In this document: positions 9,138 through 15,925 of the stretch, one piece after another | How positions within the stretch are numbered: the stretch's first letter is position 1 | How the letters are laid out: the number at the start of each line of letters is the position of its first letter | Origin: JAFAMS01 sp049520515 | GTDB taxonomy: Bacteria > Vulcanimicrobiota > Vulcanimicrobiia > Vulcanimicrobiales > Vulcanimicrobiaceae | Reading direction: 5' to 3' | DNA: 64,000 bases | NCBI GenBank assembly: GCA_049520515.1 | Contig: JBEKPS010000002.1 | Span: forward strand, 124,001 to 188,000 | Notes under the pieces: model-generated | Seen by the model: the letters and a program-made list of their open reading frames with translations, nothing else | What the model was told of the DNA's origin: nothing | Databases searched by the model: none | Program-made: the position numbers and the translations under genes

Positions 9138-9866
9138 CTAGTTTTTCTTACGTCGAAAAAGAGCCGGCTGACGGTGCGCGGTGCCTTCTCGCGCTTCGCC
9201 TGTCGGTTCGAGTTGGTCAGACGCCAGCATCCGCCGGCGGAAAGAATCTTTGTTCAGATGCCGTCCCGAAACGATCTCATGGACGTGCTGCAGATCGCTC
9301 AGTGTGAACTCTTGCGGGAGCAGTTCAAATCCGATGGGTGTGTAATCGAGCTTCCCGCGCACACGCTTTACAGCCATTCCGAGAATCTCGTCATGATCGA
9401 AAGGCAACGGAAACGATTTTCCATTCGCATCCTCGGCGACTACGGGTCCGCCGGTCTCGCCCTCCCAAGGGACGTTGATGCGCGCAAGCTGCGTACTCTC
9501 CGCCGCTCTCGCGAGTTTTTCTGGTGGAATAAGCGCGTAGTATGCGACGCTTATGATGCGCATGCGCGGATCGCGTTCAGTCTCTCCAAACGTAAAGAGC
9601 TGCTCGAGAAAAATTCCTTTGACGCCGGCTTTTTCGCGGAGCACGCGCGCTGCAGCAGCATCAAGAGACTCGTTCATTTGAATGAAGCCGCCCGGTAGGC
9701 CCCAGGCATCTTTGAACGGAGGCTCCTGCCGTTGCGCAAGCAGCGTCCAGAGTGCGCCGTCCTTCGGTGAAAGCAATGCGACATCAACGGTAACCGAGGG
9801 TCGTTCGAACGCCGACGGATCGTACTGCTCGAGGAATGCTTGGTCGGTCTTAGATGCATGTCGCAT
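9138..9866 (-). CDS. NrtR-family transcriptional regulator (Nudix plus winged helix)
   Basis: 242 residues from ATG 9866. Two further in-frame ATGs upstream arise from reading the promoter palindromes and are rejected. YDPSAFERPSVTVDV opens the Nudix domain. The Nudix box GGFIQMNESLDAAAARVLRE lacks the first catalytic Glu (RV instead of RE), as is usual in NrtR regulators, which bind ADP-ribose rather than cleave it. The C-terminal third (LPQEFTLSDLQHVHEI, then an FRRRML segment) is the NrtR winged helix. NrtR proteins repress NAD genes and let go when ADP-ribose rises. It heads an operon with NAD kinase-like and SIR2 genes and has palindromes in its own promoter, so it probably controls all five genes. 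Confidence 0.85.
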   Translation of the reverse strand: MRHASKTDQAFLEQYDPSAFERPSVTVDVALLSPKDGALWTLLAQRQEPPFKDAWGLPGGFIQMNESLDAAAARVLREKAGVKGIFLEQLFTFGETERDPRMRIISVAYYALIPPEKLARAAESTQLARINVPWEGETGGPVVAEDANGKSFPLPFDHDEILGMAVKRVRGKLDYTPIGFELLPQEFTLSDLQHVHEIVSGRHLNKDSFRRRMLASDQLEPTGEAREGTAHRQPALFRRKKN

Positions 9867-9867
9867 G

Positions 9868-9905
9868 TATGCTCGAAGCATATATGCACTATGCATAAAA
9901 GTCAA
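9868..9905 (-). promoter_or_regulatory. Promoter and palindromic operators of the NrtR-SPFH-NADK-HNH-SIR2 operon
   Basis: On the minus strand TTGACT (9905-9900), a 17-base spacer and TATGCT (9882-9877) form a good sigma-70 promoter. ATGCA-CTA-TGCAT (9884-9896) lies inside the spacer, and a perfect palindrome TATGCTCGAAGCATA (9868-9882) covers the -10 box. Both are well placed for repression. Transcription would start only a few bases before ATG 9866, giving a very short leader. That these are sites for the NrtR-type protein is inference. Confidence 0.7.
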
Positions 9906-9950
9906 GCCCGATCGAGAAGCTTGAAATTCGGGATATCTATTACAATTAGT

Positions 9951-9979
9951 TTTCAAAGTTTTCGAAAGGCTGCTATACT
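9951..9979 (+). promoter_or_regulatory. Possible promoter for the small gene at 9991
   Basis: TATACT at 9974-9979 is a good -10 box, and TTTCAA at 9951-9956 is a weak -35 at 17-base spacing. Transcription would begin at or next to ATG 9991, so the message would be nearly leaderless. Confidence 0.4.
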
Positions 9980-9990
9980 GCCGCGTACTT

Positions 9991-10320
9991 ATGGAAGACA
10001 AGCGTCGCGGTCGTCGCCCCAGGAAACGCGGTCCCAAACCGGATGGGCGGCCGTTGGTGAAGTTCAAGGTTGAGCCTGCGGTCTACGAGACGCTGGCTGA
10101 ACTCCAGCCGGCGAACGGGATGAAGCCCGACGCGATAGCTGGGTTGATCCTCCATATCGTGATCAACGACCCGGACAACGCAGTAGCGCGACTGCGCGCG
10201 TTGCTCGCTCCTGCGCCACCGGCCGTCGCCCGAGCGGCGGCTACCGATACGAAAAGCGCCGCCGTGCTGGATTTGGGTGCCGAGCGTCGACGCGCCACGA
10301 ACGCCAAGCCCGGCGACTAG
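9991..10320 (+). CDS. Small basic protein, possible ribbon-helix-helix DNA binder
   Basis: 109 residues with a very basic start (KRRGRRPRKRGPKPDGRP), then LVKFKVEPAVYETLAEL and a helical stretch up to about residue 60. The beta strand followed by two helices resembles a ribbon-helix-helix fold, but no signature was confirmed. The C-terminal third is Ala-rich and probably disordered. It is divergent from the NrtR-type operon and lies upstream of the transposon genes. It could be a regulator of either. Confidence 0.55.
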   Translation: MEDKRRGRRPRKRGPKPDGRPLVKFKVEPAVYETLAELQPANGMKPDAIAGLILHIVINDPDNAVARLRALLAPAPPAVARAAATDTKSAAVLDLGAERRRATNAKPGD

Positions 10321-10337
10321 TTGAAACGTTGAGTAAG

Positions 10338-10398
10338 ACCCCCCTCAAATGCCCCCTGCTTTGGCCCCCTCCCGTAGATATGTTGAGGCCTGCCCCCT
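10338..10398. repeat. Spaced C-run heptamers (GCCCCCT)
   Basis: GCCCCCT occurs at 10351, 10364 and 10392, and a related ACCCCCCT at 10338, so the C-runs recur at about 12-14 bases or twice that. A second short duplication, GTTGAGGCCT/GTCGAGGCCT (10382 and 10407), overlaps this array. Regular short repeats outside the tnsA side of a Tn7-like module could be transposase binding sites at an end, or operators. No matching array was found near 22.2 kb. Confidence 0.4.
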
Positions 10399-10459
10399 GC
10401 GAAGATGTCGAGGCCTCGATGATGTCGGCGGCTTGCAGCACTTCCGTTAGGCCTCCACT

Positions 10460-10520
10460 TGTGCGACACTAACACTACAGTTGAATGATGAACCTTCACC
10501 TTGAACGCTTGAACGTTCAA
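10460..10520. repeat. TTGAA repeats and a 12-base palindrome, possible transposon end or operator
   Basis: TTGAA occurs at 10481, 10501 and 10509, and the last is part of a perfect palindrome TTGAACGTTCAA (10509-10520). Just before them TGTGCGACACT begins at 10460, which has the TGT start that Tn7-like ends carry. No inverted partner could be confirmed by eye at the other side. It could equally be the operator of the regulator-like gene at 10597. Confidence 0.35.
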
Positions 10521-10596
10521 CTTTGAGATCGCATTCGCAACGAGATCAACTGGTCTTGGCGAACTCTAGCATTGCGATTAAGGACGCTTTGACCAT

Positions 10597-11058
10597 TTGA
10601 TTGAGACGCAACGCGCCGGGCGAAAACCGCAACGATCGAACTCCCGCGGTGTGCTCTGGCGAAGTCCCGCAAGATTTCAAAAGCGCGTCGTCGACAGCGC
10701 AAAAGCCTTGGGCCTTACGCAAAATGCGTATCTGACAACAGCTGCTTTGTTGCTTTGCGCGGTTGCCTTAGACACAGAAAGGCCTTCTAAAGAAAGCATT
10801 GCGCCGTTGATCGAGCAGATGAACTCCGTAAAAGCCGATCAGAATATGCTCTGCAGTTGTGGTCCTAACGAGTGGAAACGCATCAAACAATTTATTGATG
10901 TGTTAGAAGATGCCGGCATCGTAACGGGACTCAATAGCGAGGGGGGCAATGGAGGGGGGACGCCGCGGACCACCTACACCCTGCGCTTCACCCCTGAAGG
11001 ACGAGCGATGTGGCATGCGATCGGACCCCGCATTGCCCGTCTTCTGAATTTCAGATAG
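10597..11058 (+). CDS. Putative DNA-binding regulator near the transposon
   Basis: 153 residues from a TTG start at 10597, which is uncertain. The N-terminus is basic; residues about 25-60 (FQKRVVDSAKALGLTQNAYL onward) look like a ribbon-helix-helix or other short DNA-binding fold, and the C-terminal half ending in YTLRFTPEGRAMW looks like a winged-helix wing. It is followed by a 257-base gap and then tnsA on the same strand, and preceded by a palindrome. Tn7-like elements often carry a small regulator beside tnsA; this may be one. Confidence 0.5.
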   Translation: MIETQRAGRKPQRSNSRGVLWRSPARFQKRVVDSAKALGLTQNAYLTTAALLLCAVALDTERPSKESIAPLIEQMNSVKADQNMLCSCGPNEWKRIKQFIDVLEDAGIVTGLNSEGGNGGGTPRTTYTLRFTPEGRAMWHAIGPRIARLLNFR

Positions 11059-11315
11059 CAATATATTCGATCTCTGTGGGCATTGTGGATATCACATTAT
11101 GTGCCTGGAAGGAGCGTAACGTGCTATCCATCGAATGCTCTCGTCGTGGGACAGGCGAAGGCTTGGTTTCTAAGGTCTAAGCTCCCAAGGCCAGACTGCG
11201 GCCGGCTCAGCCCGTCGATTGGCGTCTCCCTAGTCGTTGACATAGCAGCGACGCGCCGACGGACTATCGAAGCCTTGGCGAACGCGACTAGACGCCTGGC
11301 GAAAGCTCAGCGATC

Positions 11316-12005
11316 TTGAGCGTACGCCGCATCCCGGCTAGTCGGAGGAGCGCGACCGGCGTCTTCGCGACGGTCAAGGCCGACGTGCTCATCCCCTACG
11401 AATCAACGCTCGAAGGCGACTTTCTTCTAGCAGCCGACTTTGATGAGTCCATCACGGCGATCGAAGCTCAACCGCTCCGGGTGCCCTATAGAGCGATAAC
11501 GGGACGTCGCACCGCCGCGGTCCCGGATTTTCTCATCCATCGCTTTGGTCAACCGCACGCGCTGTGTGACATCCACCCGCGTGAACAGATTGTTGCGGAC
11601 TGGACGCGCATGCGCCCTCGATACGTGGCAGTACGCGATCACGCAGTCAAACACGGATTGCGATACTACATCAGAACTGAAAAGCACATCCGCATCGACT
11701 CTTTGCCTAACCTCCGCTTCTTGCATCCCTTTCTTAGGCGTCACCCCGATCAGAGAGACGTGTTCGAATTGTGTTCGCACCTGAGCAAAAAAAAGCTAAC
11801 GATAAGAGAATTACTAGAACGGTGCGCTCGCGACGTCGAGCGTCAATCTGAGCTCATTCCAGTGATCTGGAATCTGATCGCGCGCAAGCTTCTTGTCGTA
11901 AACTTGGACAAACGCTTAACGATGGAGGTGGACATTTGGCTTCCAAACCTATCGCAAAACCAACAATTACAGCTGATGCCATCGCAAACAGTCCGCCGAG
12001 GGTAA
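11316..12005 (+). CDS. tnsA: TnsA-like transposon endonuclease
   Basis: 229 residues from a TTG start. In Tn7, TnsA cuts the 5' strand at both transposon ends together with TnsB, which allows cut-and-paste movement. The PD-(D/E)xK nuclease core is recognisable: YESTLEGDF (Glu33), then VPDFLI (Asp71), then CDIHPREQ where the family has Q/E-x-K-PR. The essential Lys position is thus His87 and the preceding acidic/Gln position Asp85. A C-terminal winged-helix part (about 135-210, KKLTIRELLERC) fits the TnsC-contacting domain. The gene leads the tnsA-tnsB-tnsC series. The family call is good; nuclease activity is in doubt. Confidence 0.8.
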   Translation: MSVRRIPASRRSATGVFATVKADVLIPYESTLEGDFLLAADFDESITAIEAQPLRVPYRAITGRRTAAVPDFLIHRFGQPHALCDIHPREQIVADWTRMRPRYVAVRDHAVKHGLRYYIRTEKHIRIDSLPNLRFLHPFLRRHPDQRDVFELCSHLSKKKLTIRELLERCARDVERQSELIPVIWNLIARKLLVVNLDKRLTMEVDIWLPNLSQNQQLQLMPSQTVRRG

Positions 12006-12056
12006 GTCGTGATGCGATCATCAGGCCATCCTGTTCACAGCTGATCGATTAGAGAT

Positions 12057-13919
12057 ATGTTCGCCGGCCAACCAATAAGACCGGAGTTCTCAACCAACAG
12101 GGGTGCCACCGTCGAAGCGCACGGCCGGTACTATTCAATCCTCGACGCTGATCTGATCCGTGTTAGAGCGCGTGACATGATAACCGGCGAGGTTCGCGAG
12201 CTGTCCATCGGCGATCTCAAGCCCTTGAAAACTGACAACAGAAAACGGCGCGAACCCGGTGCTATTTCGGACGAAGATTGGGCAAAGGCCCGCGAGCGGC
12301 GCGACATTCTTGACGCGCACCTCGCAACTCCCAGGCCACCAAAGGCCGAAGTTGCAAAGGTTGCCTTGGCGTTGGACTGTTCCGTTAGCAGCGCCTACCG
12401 TTTGATCGCCGACTATAAAGAGTTGGGTACGCTAGAAGCGCTCCTTCCCAAACATCCGAACGGCGGAAGGGGCAAAAAGCGACTGAAGCCTGAGTCCGAA
12501 GAAGTGCTCGAGCTCGCCGTAGCTTTTTACAAGAGTCCGTTGCAACGCACGATAAAAGATACAAAAAGTCATCTTGATCGCATGTGTCAGGAACGGGATC
12601 TCAAACCGCCCCATTTGCACACTCTTAGGGCACGGATAAGCGAGATTCCGCCGAAAACGAAACTCGAGAAACGCGCTCATAAGAAGAAAGCCGCGGATAC
12701 CTATCATCCTCACGCCGGACACTTTGATTTGGCGTCGGCGCCACTGTCCGTGGTGCAGATAGATCACACGCTGCTGGACGTTCAAGTCGTCGATTCAGAA
12801 AATCGTGAAACGATCGGAAGACCCTGGTTAACGGTAGCCTTTGACGTTTGTACCCGAATGATTCTCGGGTTCTTTTTGTCGCTCGATCCGCCATCAGCGA
12901 ACAGCGTTGGCATGTGCCTTCTTCACGCAATTCTTCCCAAGGAAGCGTGGCTAGCGGAACGCGGCATCGAGCACCAATGGCCTTGTTGGGGATTCCCGAC
13001 GCTGATCCATGTAGACCATGGAAAAGACTTTAAGGGCAAAATGCTCAGGCTCGCAGCTGAGATTTACCACGCCACGATTCAATGGCGACGCTGCAGGTGG
13101 CCACCCGATGGAGGCCACATCGAACGCTGCCTTGGCACGCAAGCAATTGGCGTGCACGCCTTGAGGGGAACGACCCAGAGCAATCCGATCCAGCGTGGTG
13201 ACTACGACGCGGAGAAAGAAGCGGATAAGACGCTGCCGGCTCTTGAGAAATGGCTCGCTAACCACATCCTCGGCAAGTACCACAATAGATATCACAAGGG
13301 CATTAAGAAGCCGCCGCTGCAGCGCTGGAACGAATTAATTCTCGGCAACGGAAAGCGACCCGGCATCGGAATCCCGCCCCGGCCGGCGGACGAAAAGCAA
13401 CTTCGTTTGCACCTGCGCCCCTTTCAAGAACGAACAGTGCAAAAGGACGGCGTTCACATCGGAAACATCACTTATTATGACGATGTCCTCTGCTCGTTCA
13501 TCAACGCTCGGGACGAGAAAGGGCGAAAGAAGCGTTTCATTTTTCGAACCGATCCGCACGACGTGAGAACCGTTGAAATGTGGGACGAAACGACTAGTGA
13601 GTACTTTACGATTCCTGCGACGCAGCGCATCGATATCGCGATCGCAAGAAGCGAAGTTGAGCAGCTTCAGCGCCAGGAAATGCGAGCCGGTCGCAAGCTC
13701 GAAGATCTTGAGGCGATCGAGCGTGCTGAACGTGCGAACCGCGAGATTGAAGAACAAGAACTTCAGAAGACTCGCGTCGTGCGCAAAACGAAAGCTATCC
13801 GGCGGAAACAAGAAGGGCGACGACTAAACGCACAGCTACGCGTTGTGAATGCGGACTTTACTCCTGCCCCAATCGTACTGCCGGCCACGGCGCGCGGCTA
13901 TGCGATCGAAGAATGGTGA
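12057..13919 (+). CDS. tnsB: TnsB-like DDE transposase
   Basis: 620 residues from ATG 12057. A helix-turn-helix part (about 75-145) precedes the RNase H-like integrase core with the catalytic triad Asp236 (VVQIDHTLLD), Asp320 (HVDHGKDF) and Glu356 (GGHIERCLG). The D-35-E spacing is normal for the retroviral-integrase/TnsB/TniA group. A C-terminal Mu-type beta-barrel (about 440-520, QKDGVHIGNITYYDD) and a charged helical tail follow. The enzyme joins transposon 3' ends to target DNA. It overlaps tnsC by seven bases. All catalytic residues are intact. Confidence 0.95.
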   Translation: MFAGQPIRPEFSTNRGATVEAHGRYYSILDADLIRVRARDMITGEVRELSIGDLKPLKTDNRKRREPGAISDEDWAKARERRDILDAHLATPRPPKAEVAKVALALDCSVSSAYRLIADYKELGTLEALLPKHPNGGRGKKRLKPESEEVLELAVAFYKSPLQRTIKDTKSHLDRMCQERDLKPPHLHTLRARISEIPPKTKLEKRAHKKKAADTYHPHAGHFDLASAPLSVVQIDHTLLDVQVVDSENRETIGRPWLTVAFDVCTRMILGFFLSLDPPSANSVGMCLLHAILPKEAWLAERGIEHQWPCWGFPTLIHVDHGKDFKGKMLRLAAEIYHATIQWRRCRWPPDGGHIERCLGTQAIGVHALRGTTQSNPIQRGDYDAEKEADKTLPALEKWLANHILGKYHNRYHKGIKKPPLQRWNELILGNGKRPGIGIPPRPADEKQLRLHLRPFQERTVQKDGVHIGNITYYDDVLCSFINARDEKGRKKRFIFRTDPHDVRTVEMWDETTSEYFTIPATQRIDIAIARSEVEQLQRQEMRAGRKLEDLEAIERAERANREIEEQELQKTRVVRKTKAIRRKQEGRRLNAQLRVVNADFTPAPIVLPATARGYAIEEW

Positions 13920-14740
13920 TTGCAGCTCCCGATAAGCGAGCACGGATCGCGGAGTTGGGAAAACGGAAATGGATAAAGACCGACATCTCAGAGCGCGCCC
14001 TTGAACAACTCGAAGATCTGATGCACGAGGATCATGATCAACGGCCGAGATGTATGCTCCTCGTCGCCGAGTCAAATATGGGTAAGACGGCGATCGCGAT
14101 GCGGCACGCCAAACGATATCCTCCGAAAAGCGACCCAAACGCGGAGAGCGACATCGTTCCGATCATCTATAACCTCATCCCGCCTTCGCCCGATGAATGG
14201 GCATTTAATGATAAGCTTCTCACAATGTTGCATGCGCCTCGTCCTCCGCGTCAGAGAACATCAGAAGCACGCGAACAATTCATTCGCGTAGCAAAGAAGG
14301 CCCGTGTGCGAATGATTATCCTGGACGAAATACAGTACATCCTCGCCGGCACCGAAAGAAATCAATCGCATTTTCGAAATCTCATCAAATACTACAGCAA
14401 TGAGCTGCGCATTCCCATCGTTGCACTTGGAGTCGATACCTCTATCCGTGCCCTGCACGCAGACGAAGGGCTTAAAAATCGTTTTGAGTTGATGCGTTTA
14501 CCAACTTGGAGCTACGACGCCGATTTCTTGAACCTCCTGGTCAGCTTAGAAACATGGATAAGTCTGCACAGACCGTCCAACCTTACGGAGGAATCGATGG
14601 CCAACAGGATACTCAAAAAGACAGAGGGGCGAACCGGCAGGATTTGTCGCTTACTAAAGCTCGCGGCGATTTCAGCAATTCGCGATGATTCCGAACGAAT
14701 TACACTGCAGACACTCGATAACTGCGGCTACGATCCATGA
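13913..14740 (+). CDS. tnsC: TnsC-like AAA+ transposition regulator
   Basis: 275 residues, ATG start inside the end of tnsB. The P-loop AESNMGKT has Lys58 (the first Gly of the usual GxxxxGK is Ala), and Walker B is RMIILDEIQ with Asp138 and Glu139. The size and motifs match TnsC/TniB, which forms ATP-dependent filaments on target DNA and passes the target from TniQ/TnsD to the transposase. The stop overlaps the start of the next small gene by four bases, showing tight coupling. Probably functional. Confidence 0.93.
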   Translation: MVIAAPDKRARIAELGKRKWIKTDISERALEQLEDLMHEDHDQRPRCMLLVAESNMGKTAIAMRHAKRYPPKSDPNAESDIVPIIYNLIPPSPDEWAFNDKLLTMLHAPRPPRQRTSEAREQFIRVAKKARVRMIILDEIQYILAGTERNQSHFRNLIKYYSNELRIPIVALGVDTSIRALHADEGLKNRFELMRLPTWSYDADFLNLLVSLETWISLHRPSNLTEESMANRILKKTEGRTGRICRLLKLAAISAIRDDSERITLQTLDNCGYDP

Positions 14741-14979
14741 GATTGGGTTCACGCGAGCGCGAGCCAGACGACGAGCTTCTTAGGATAAATCTACTTCCGT
14801 TTGTAAGACGATCAGTTCGCCCGACGGGCGTCACGCTGAACGGCATTCGCTATTACTCGCCAATCCTGGACCGCTACATCGGCAAAGTAAATCCGGACGG
14901 ATCGAAACCCGAATATGTCGTTCGCTTCGATCCTTGCGATCTTAGTACGATTTACTTTTTTGATCCGACAAATCAGTAG
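14737..14979 (+). CDS. Free-standing TnsB C-terminal barrel domain, interrupted by an amber codon
   Basis: 80 residues. LLPFVRRSVRPTGVTLNGIR and the following YVVRFDPCDLSTIYFFD align by eye with the C-terminal barrel of the neighbouring TnsB (LRPFQERTVQKDGVHIGNI, FIFRTDPHDVRTVEMWD). The TAG at 14977 is followed in frame by 34 codons (YFELDYHTPHPPIGLREV and on) that continue the domain as expected, and they end at TGA 15082-15084, directly against the GTG start of tniQ. The full gene was therefore probably 14737-15084. Either the amber is read through, or it is a recent mutation or a base error. The start overlaps tnsC by four bases. A second barrel could be an accessory end-binding or TnsC-binding subunit. 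Confidence 0.75.
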   Translation: MRLGSREREPDDELLRINLLPFVRRSVRPTGVTLNGIRYYSPILDRYIGKVNPDGSKPEYVVRFDPCDLSTIYFFDPTNQ

Positions 14980-15084
14980 TATTTTGAGCTCGACTATCAT
15001 ACGCCGCATCCGCCAATTGGTCTCCGGGAAGTTCTCAAACTCCGGATTGAGTTGAAGGTGCTTCGACGGAGGCACAGATCTTGA

Positions 15085-15873
15085 GTGTACCGAGCTCTTC
15101 CGCTTCCCTCACTTCTTCCAGTTCGGCCGAGGATTAAGAATGGCGAGCTCTTCTCGTCATGGCTGAGAAGAGTTGCGACAGAGAATGGCCTGTCCATACA
15201 TCAATTGACGACGATTCTCGGTGGCCCGGTGTGGAATGCCGATCTCGACGTCGGTGAGCGTCACGATCTCGTTGTGGCGCTCGCTCAAGTCACAGGAATC
15301 CCAGTTGGCGTCGCGAGCGCCGCAACGCTTCTAGGCCTACAGGGCCCACTTTTTCGGAGTCATGACATTCGGAGCTCTCCCTGGCTATTGAAGATGGAGA
15401 GTCGGGAAAGGCAACGGCAGCGTGCAGCCCTTCAGGCATGCTCACAATGTTTGGTAGACCGTGGCTACTTCTTTAAGCTCTGGCGGCTAGGATTCGTAAC
15501 AATTTGCGAGACACATCGAACGATCCTGATCGACAGGTGCATGTTGTGCGAGCAACCCGTGAGAGTGTGGAATGTGGCGCGGCAATCCTTACCGCCCCTT
15601 GGGCATTGCGTCCGTTGCAGGTCGGAACTCGGACGTGGGGCCGCCGCGTCAATGTCGGTGGTCGAATTGCAAGCGAAGCTTGTGGGCTCAATTGAACCAC
15701 CGTGCTCTGTTTTGCAGGCGCACGACGCGTCGGTGCACGCAGCTTTCGAAAAGTTGCTAATGCAATACGTTGCTGCGCTGAAGGTCGGTACGCGCAAGTC
15801 CTCGATTGACGTCAGCCGCCTCTCGATCGAGCAACGTTATGCGATGATGGAAAGTATTGCCGCTCGTATGTGA
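15085..15873 (+). CDS. tniQ: TniQ-family target-selection protein (first copy)
   Basis: 262 residues from GTG 15085, immediately after the TGA that ends the extended barrel frame. The N-terminus RPRIKNGELFSSWLRRVATE is the TniQ hallmark (P-x-x-x-E-x-x-x-SWL). Zinc-binding pairs follow: CSQC near residue 119, CETH near 142, CMLC near 154 and CVRC near 178. TniQ/TnsD proteins pick the target and recruit TnsC. It is short compared with TnsD (about 500 residues), which is usual for TniQ forms. Confidence 0.88.
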   Translation: MYRALPLPSLLPVRPRIKNGELFSSWLRRVATENGLSIHQLTTILGGPVWNADLDVGERHDLVVALAQVTGIPVGVASAATLLGLQGPLFRSHDIRSSPWLLKMESRERQRQRAALQACSQCLVDRGYFFKLWRLGFVTICETHRTILIDRCMLCEQPVRVWNVARQSLPPLGHCVRCRSELGRGAAASMSVVELQAKLVGSIEPPCSVLQAHDASVHAAFEKLLMQYVAALKVGTRKSSIDVSRLSIEQRYAMMESIAARM

Positions 15874-15925
15874 AAGTTGGCGATGCCATCCTGATGGCAT
15901 CCTGAAGCGATAGGGTCGTTATGGC

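Noticed and set aside
9867..10067. Longer NrtR-type protein starting at 10067 or at intermediate ATGs
   Set aside because: The extension reads through the promoter and palindromes and overlaps the divergent gene; family members start where ATG 9866 places it.
10501..10520. LexA box at the TTGAACGTTCAA palindrome
   Set aside because: The halves have no four-base spacer, so it does not fit the LexA consensus.
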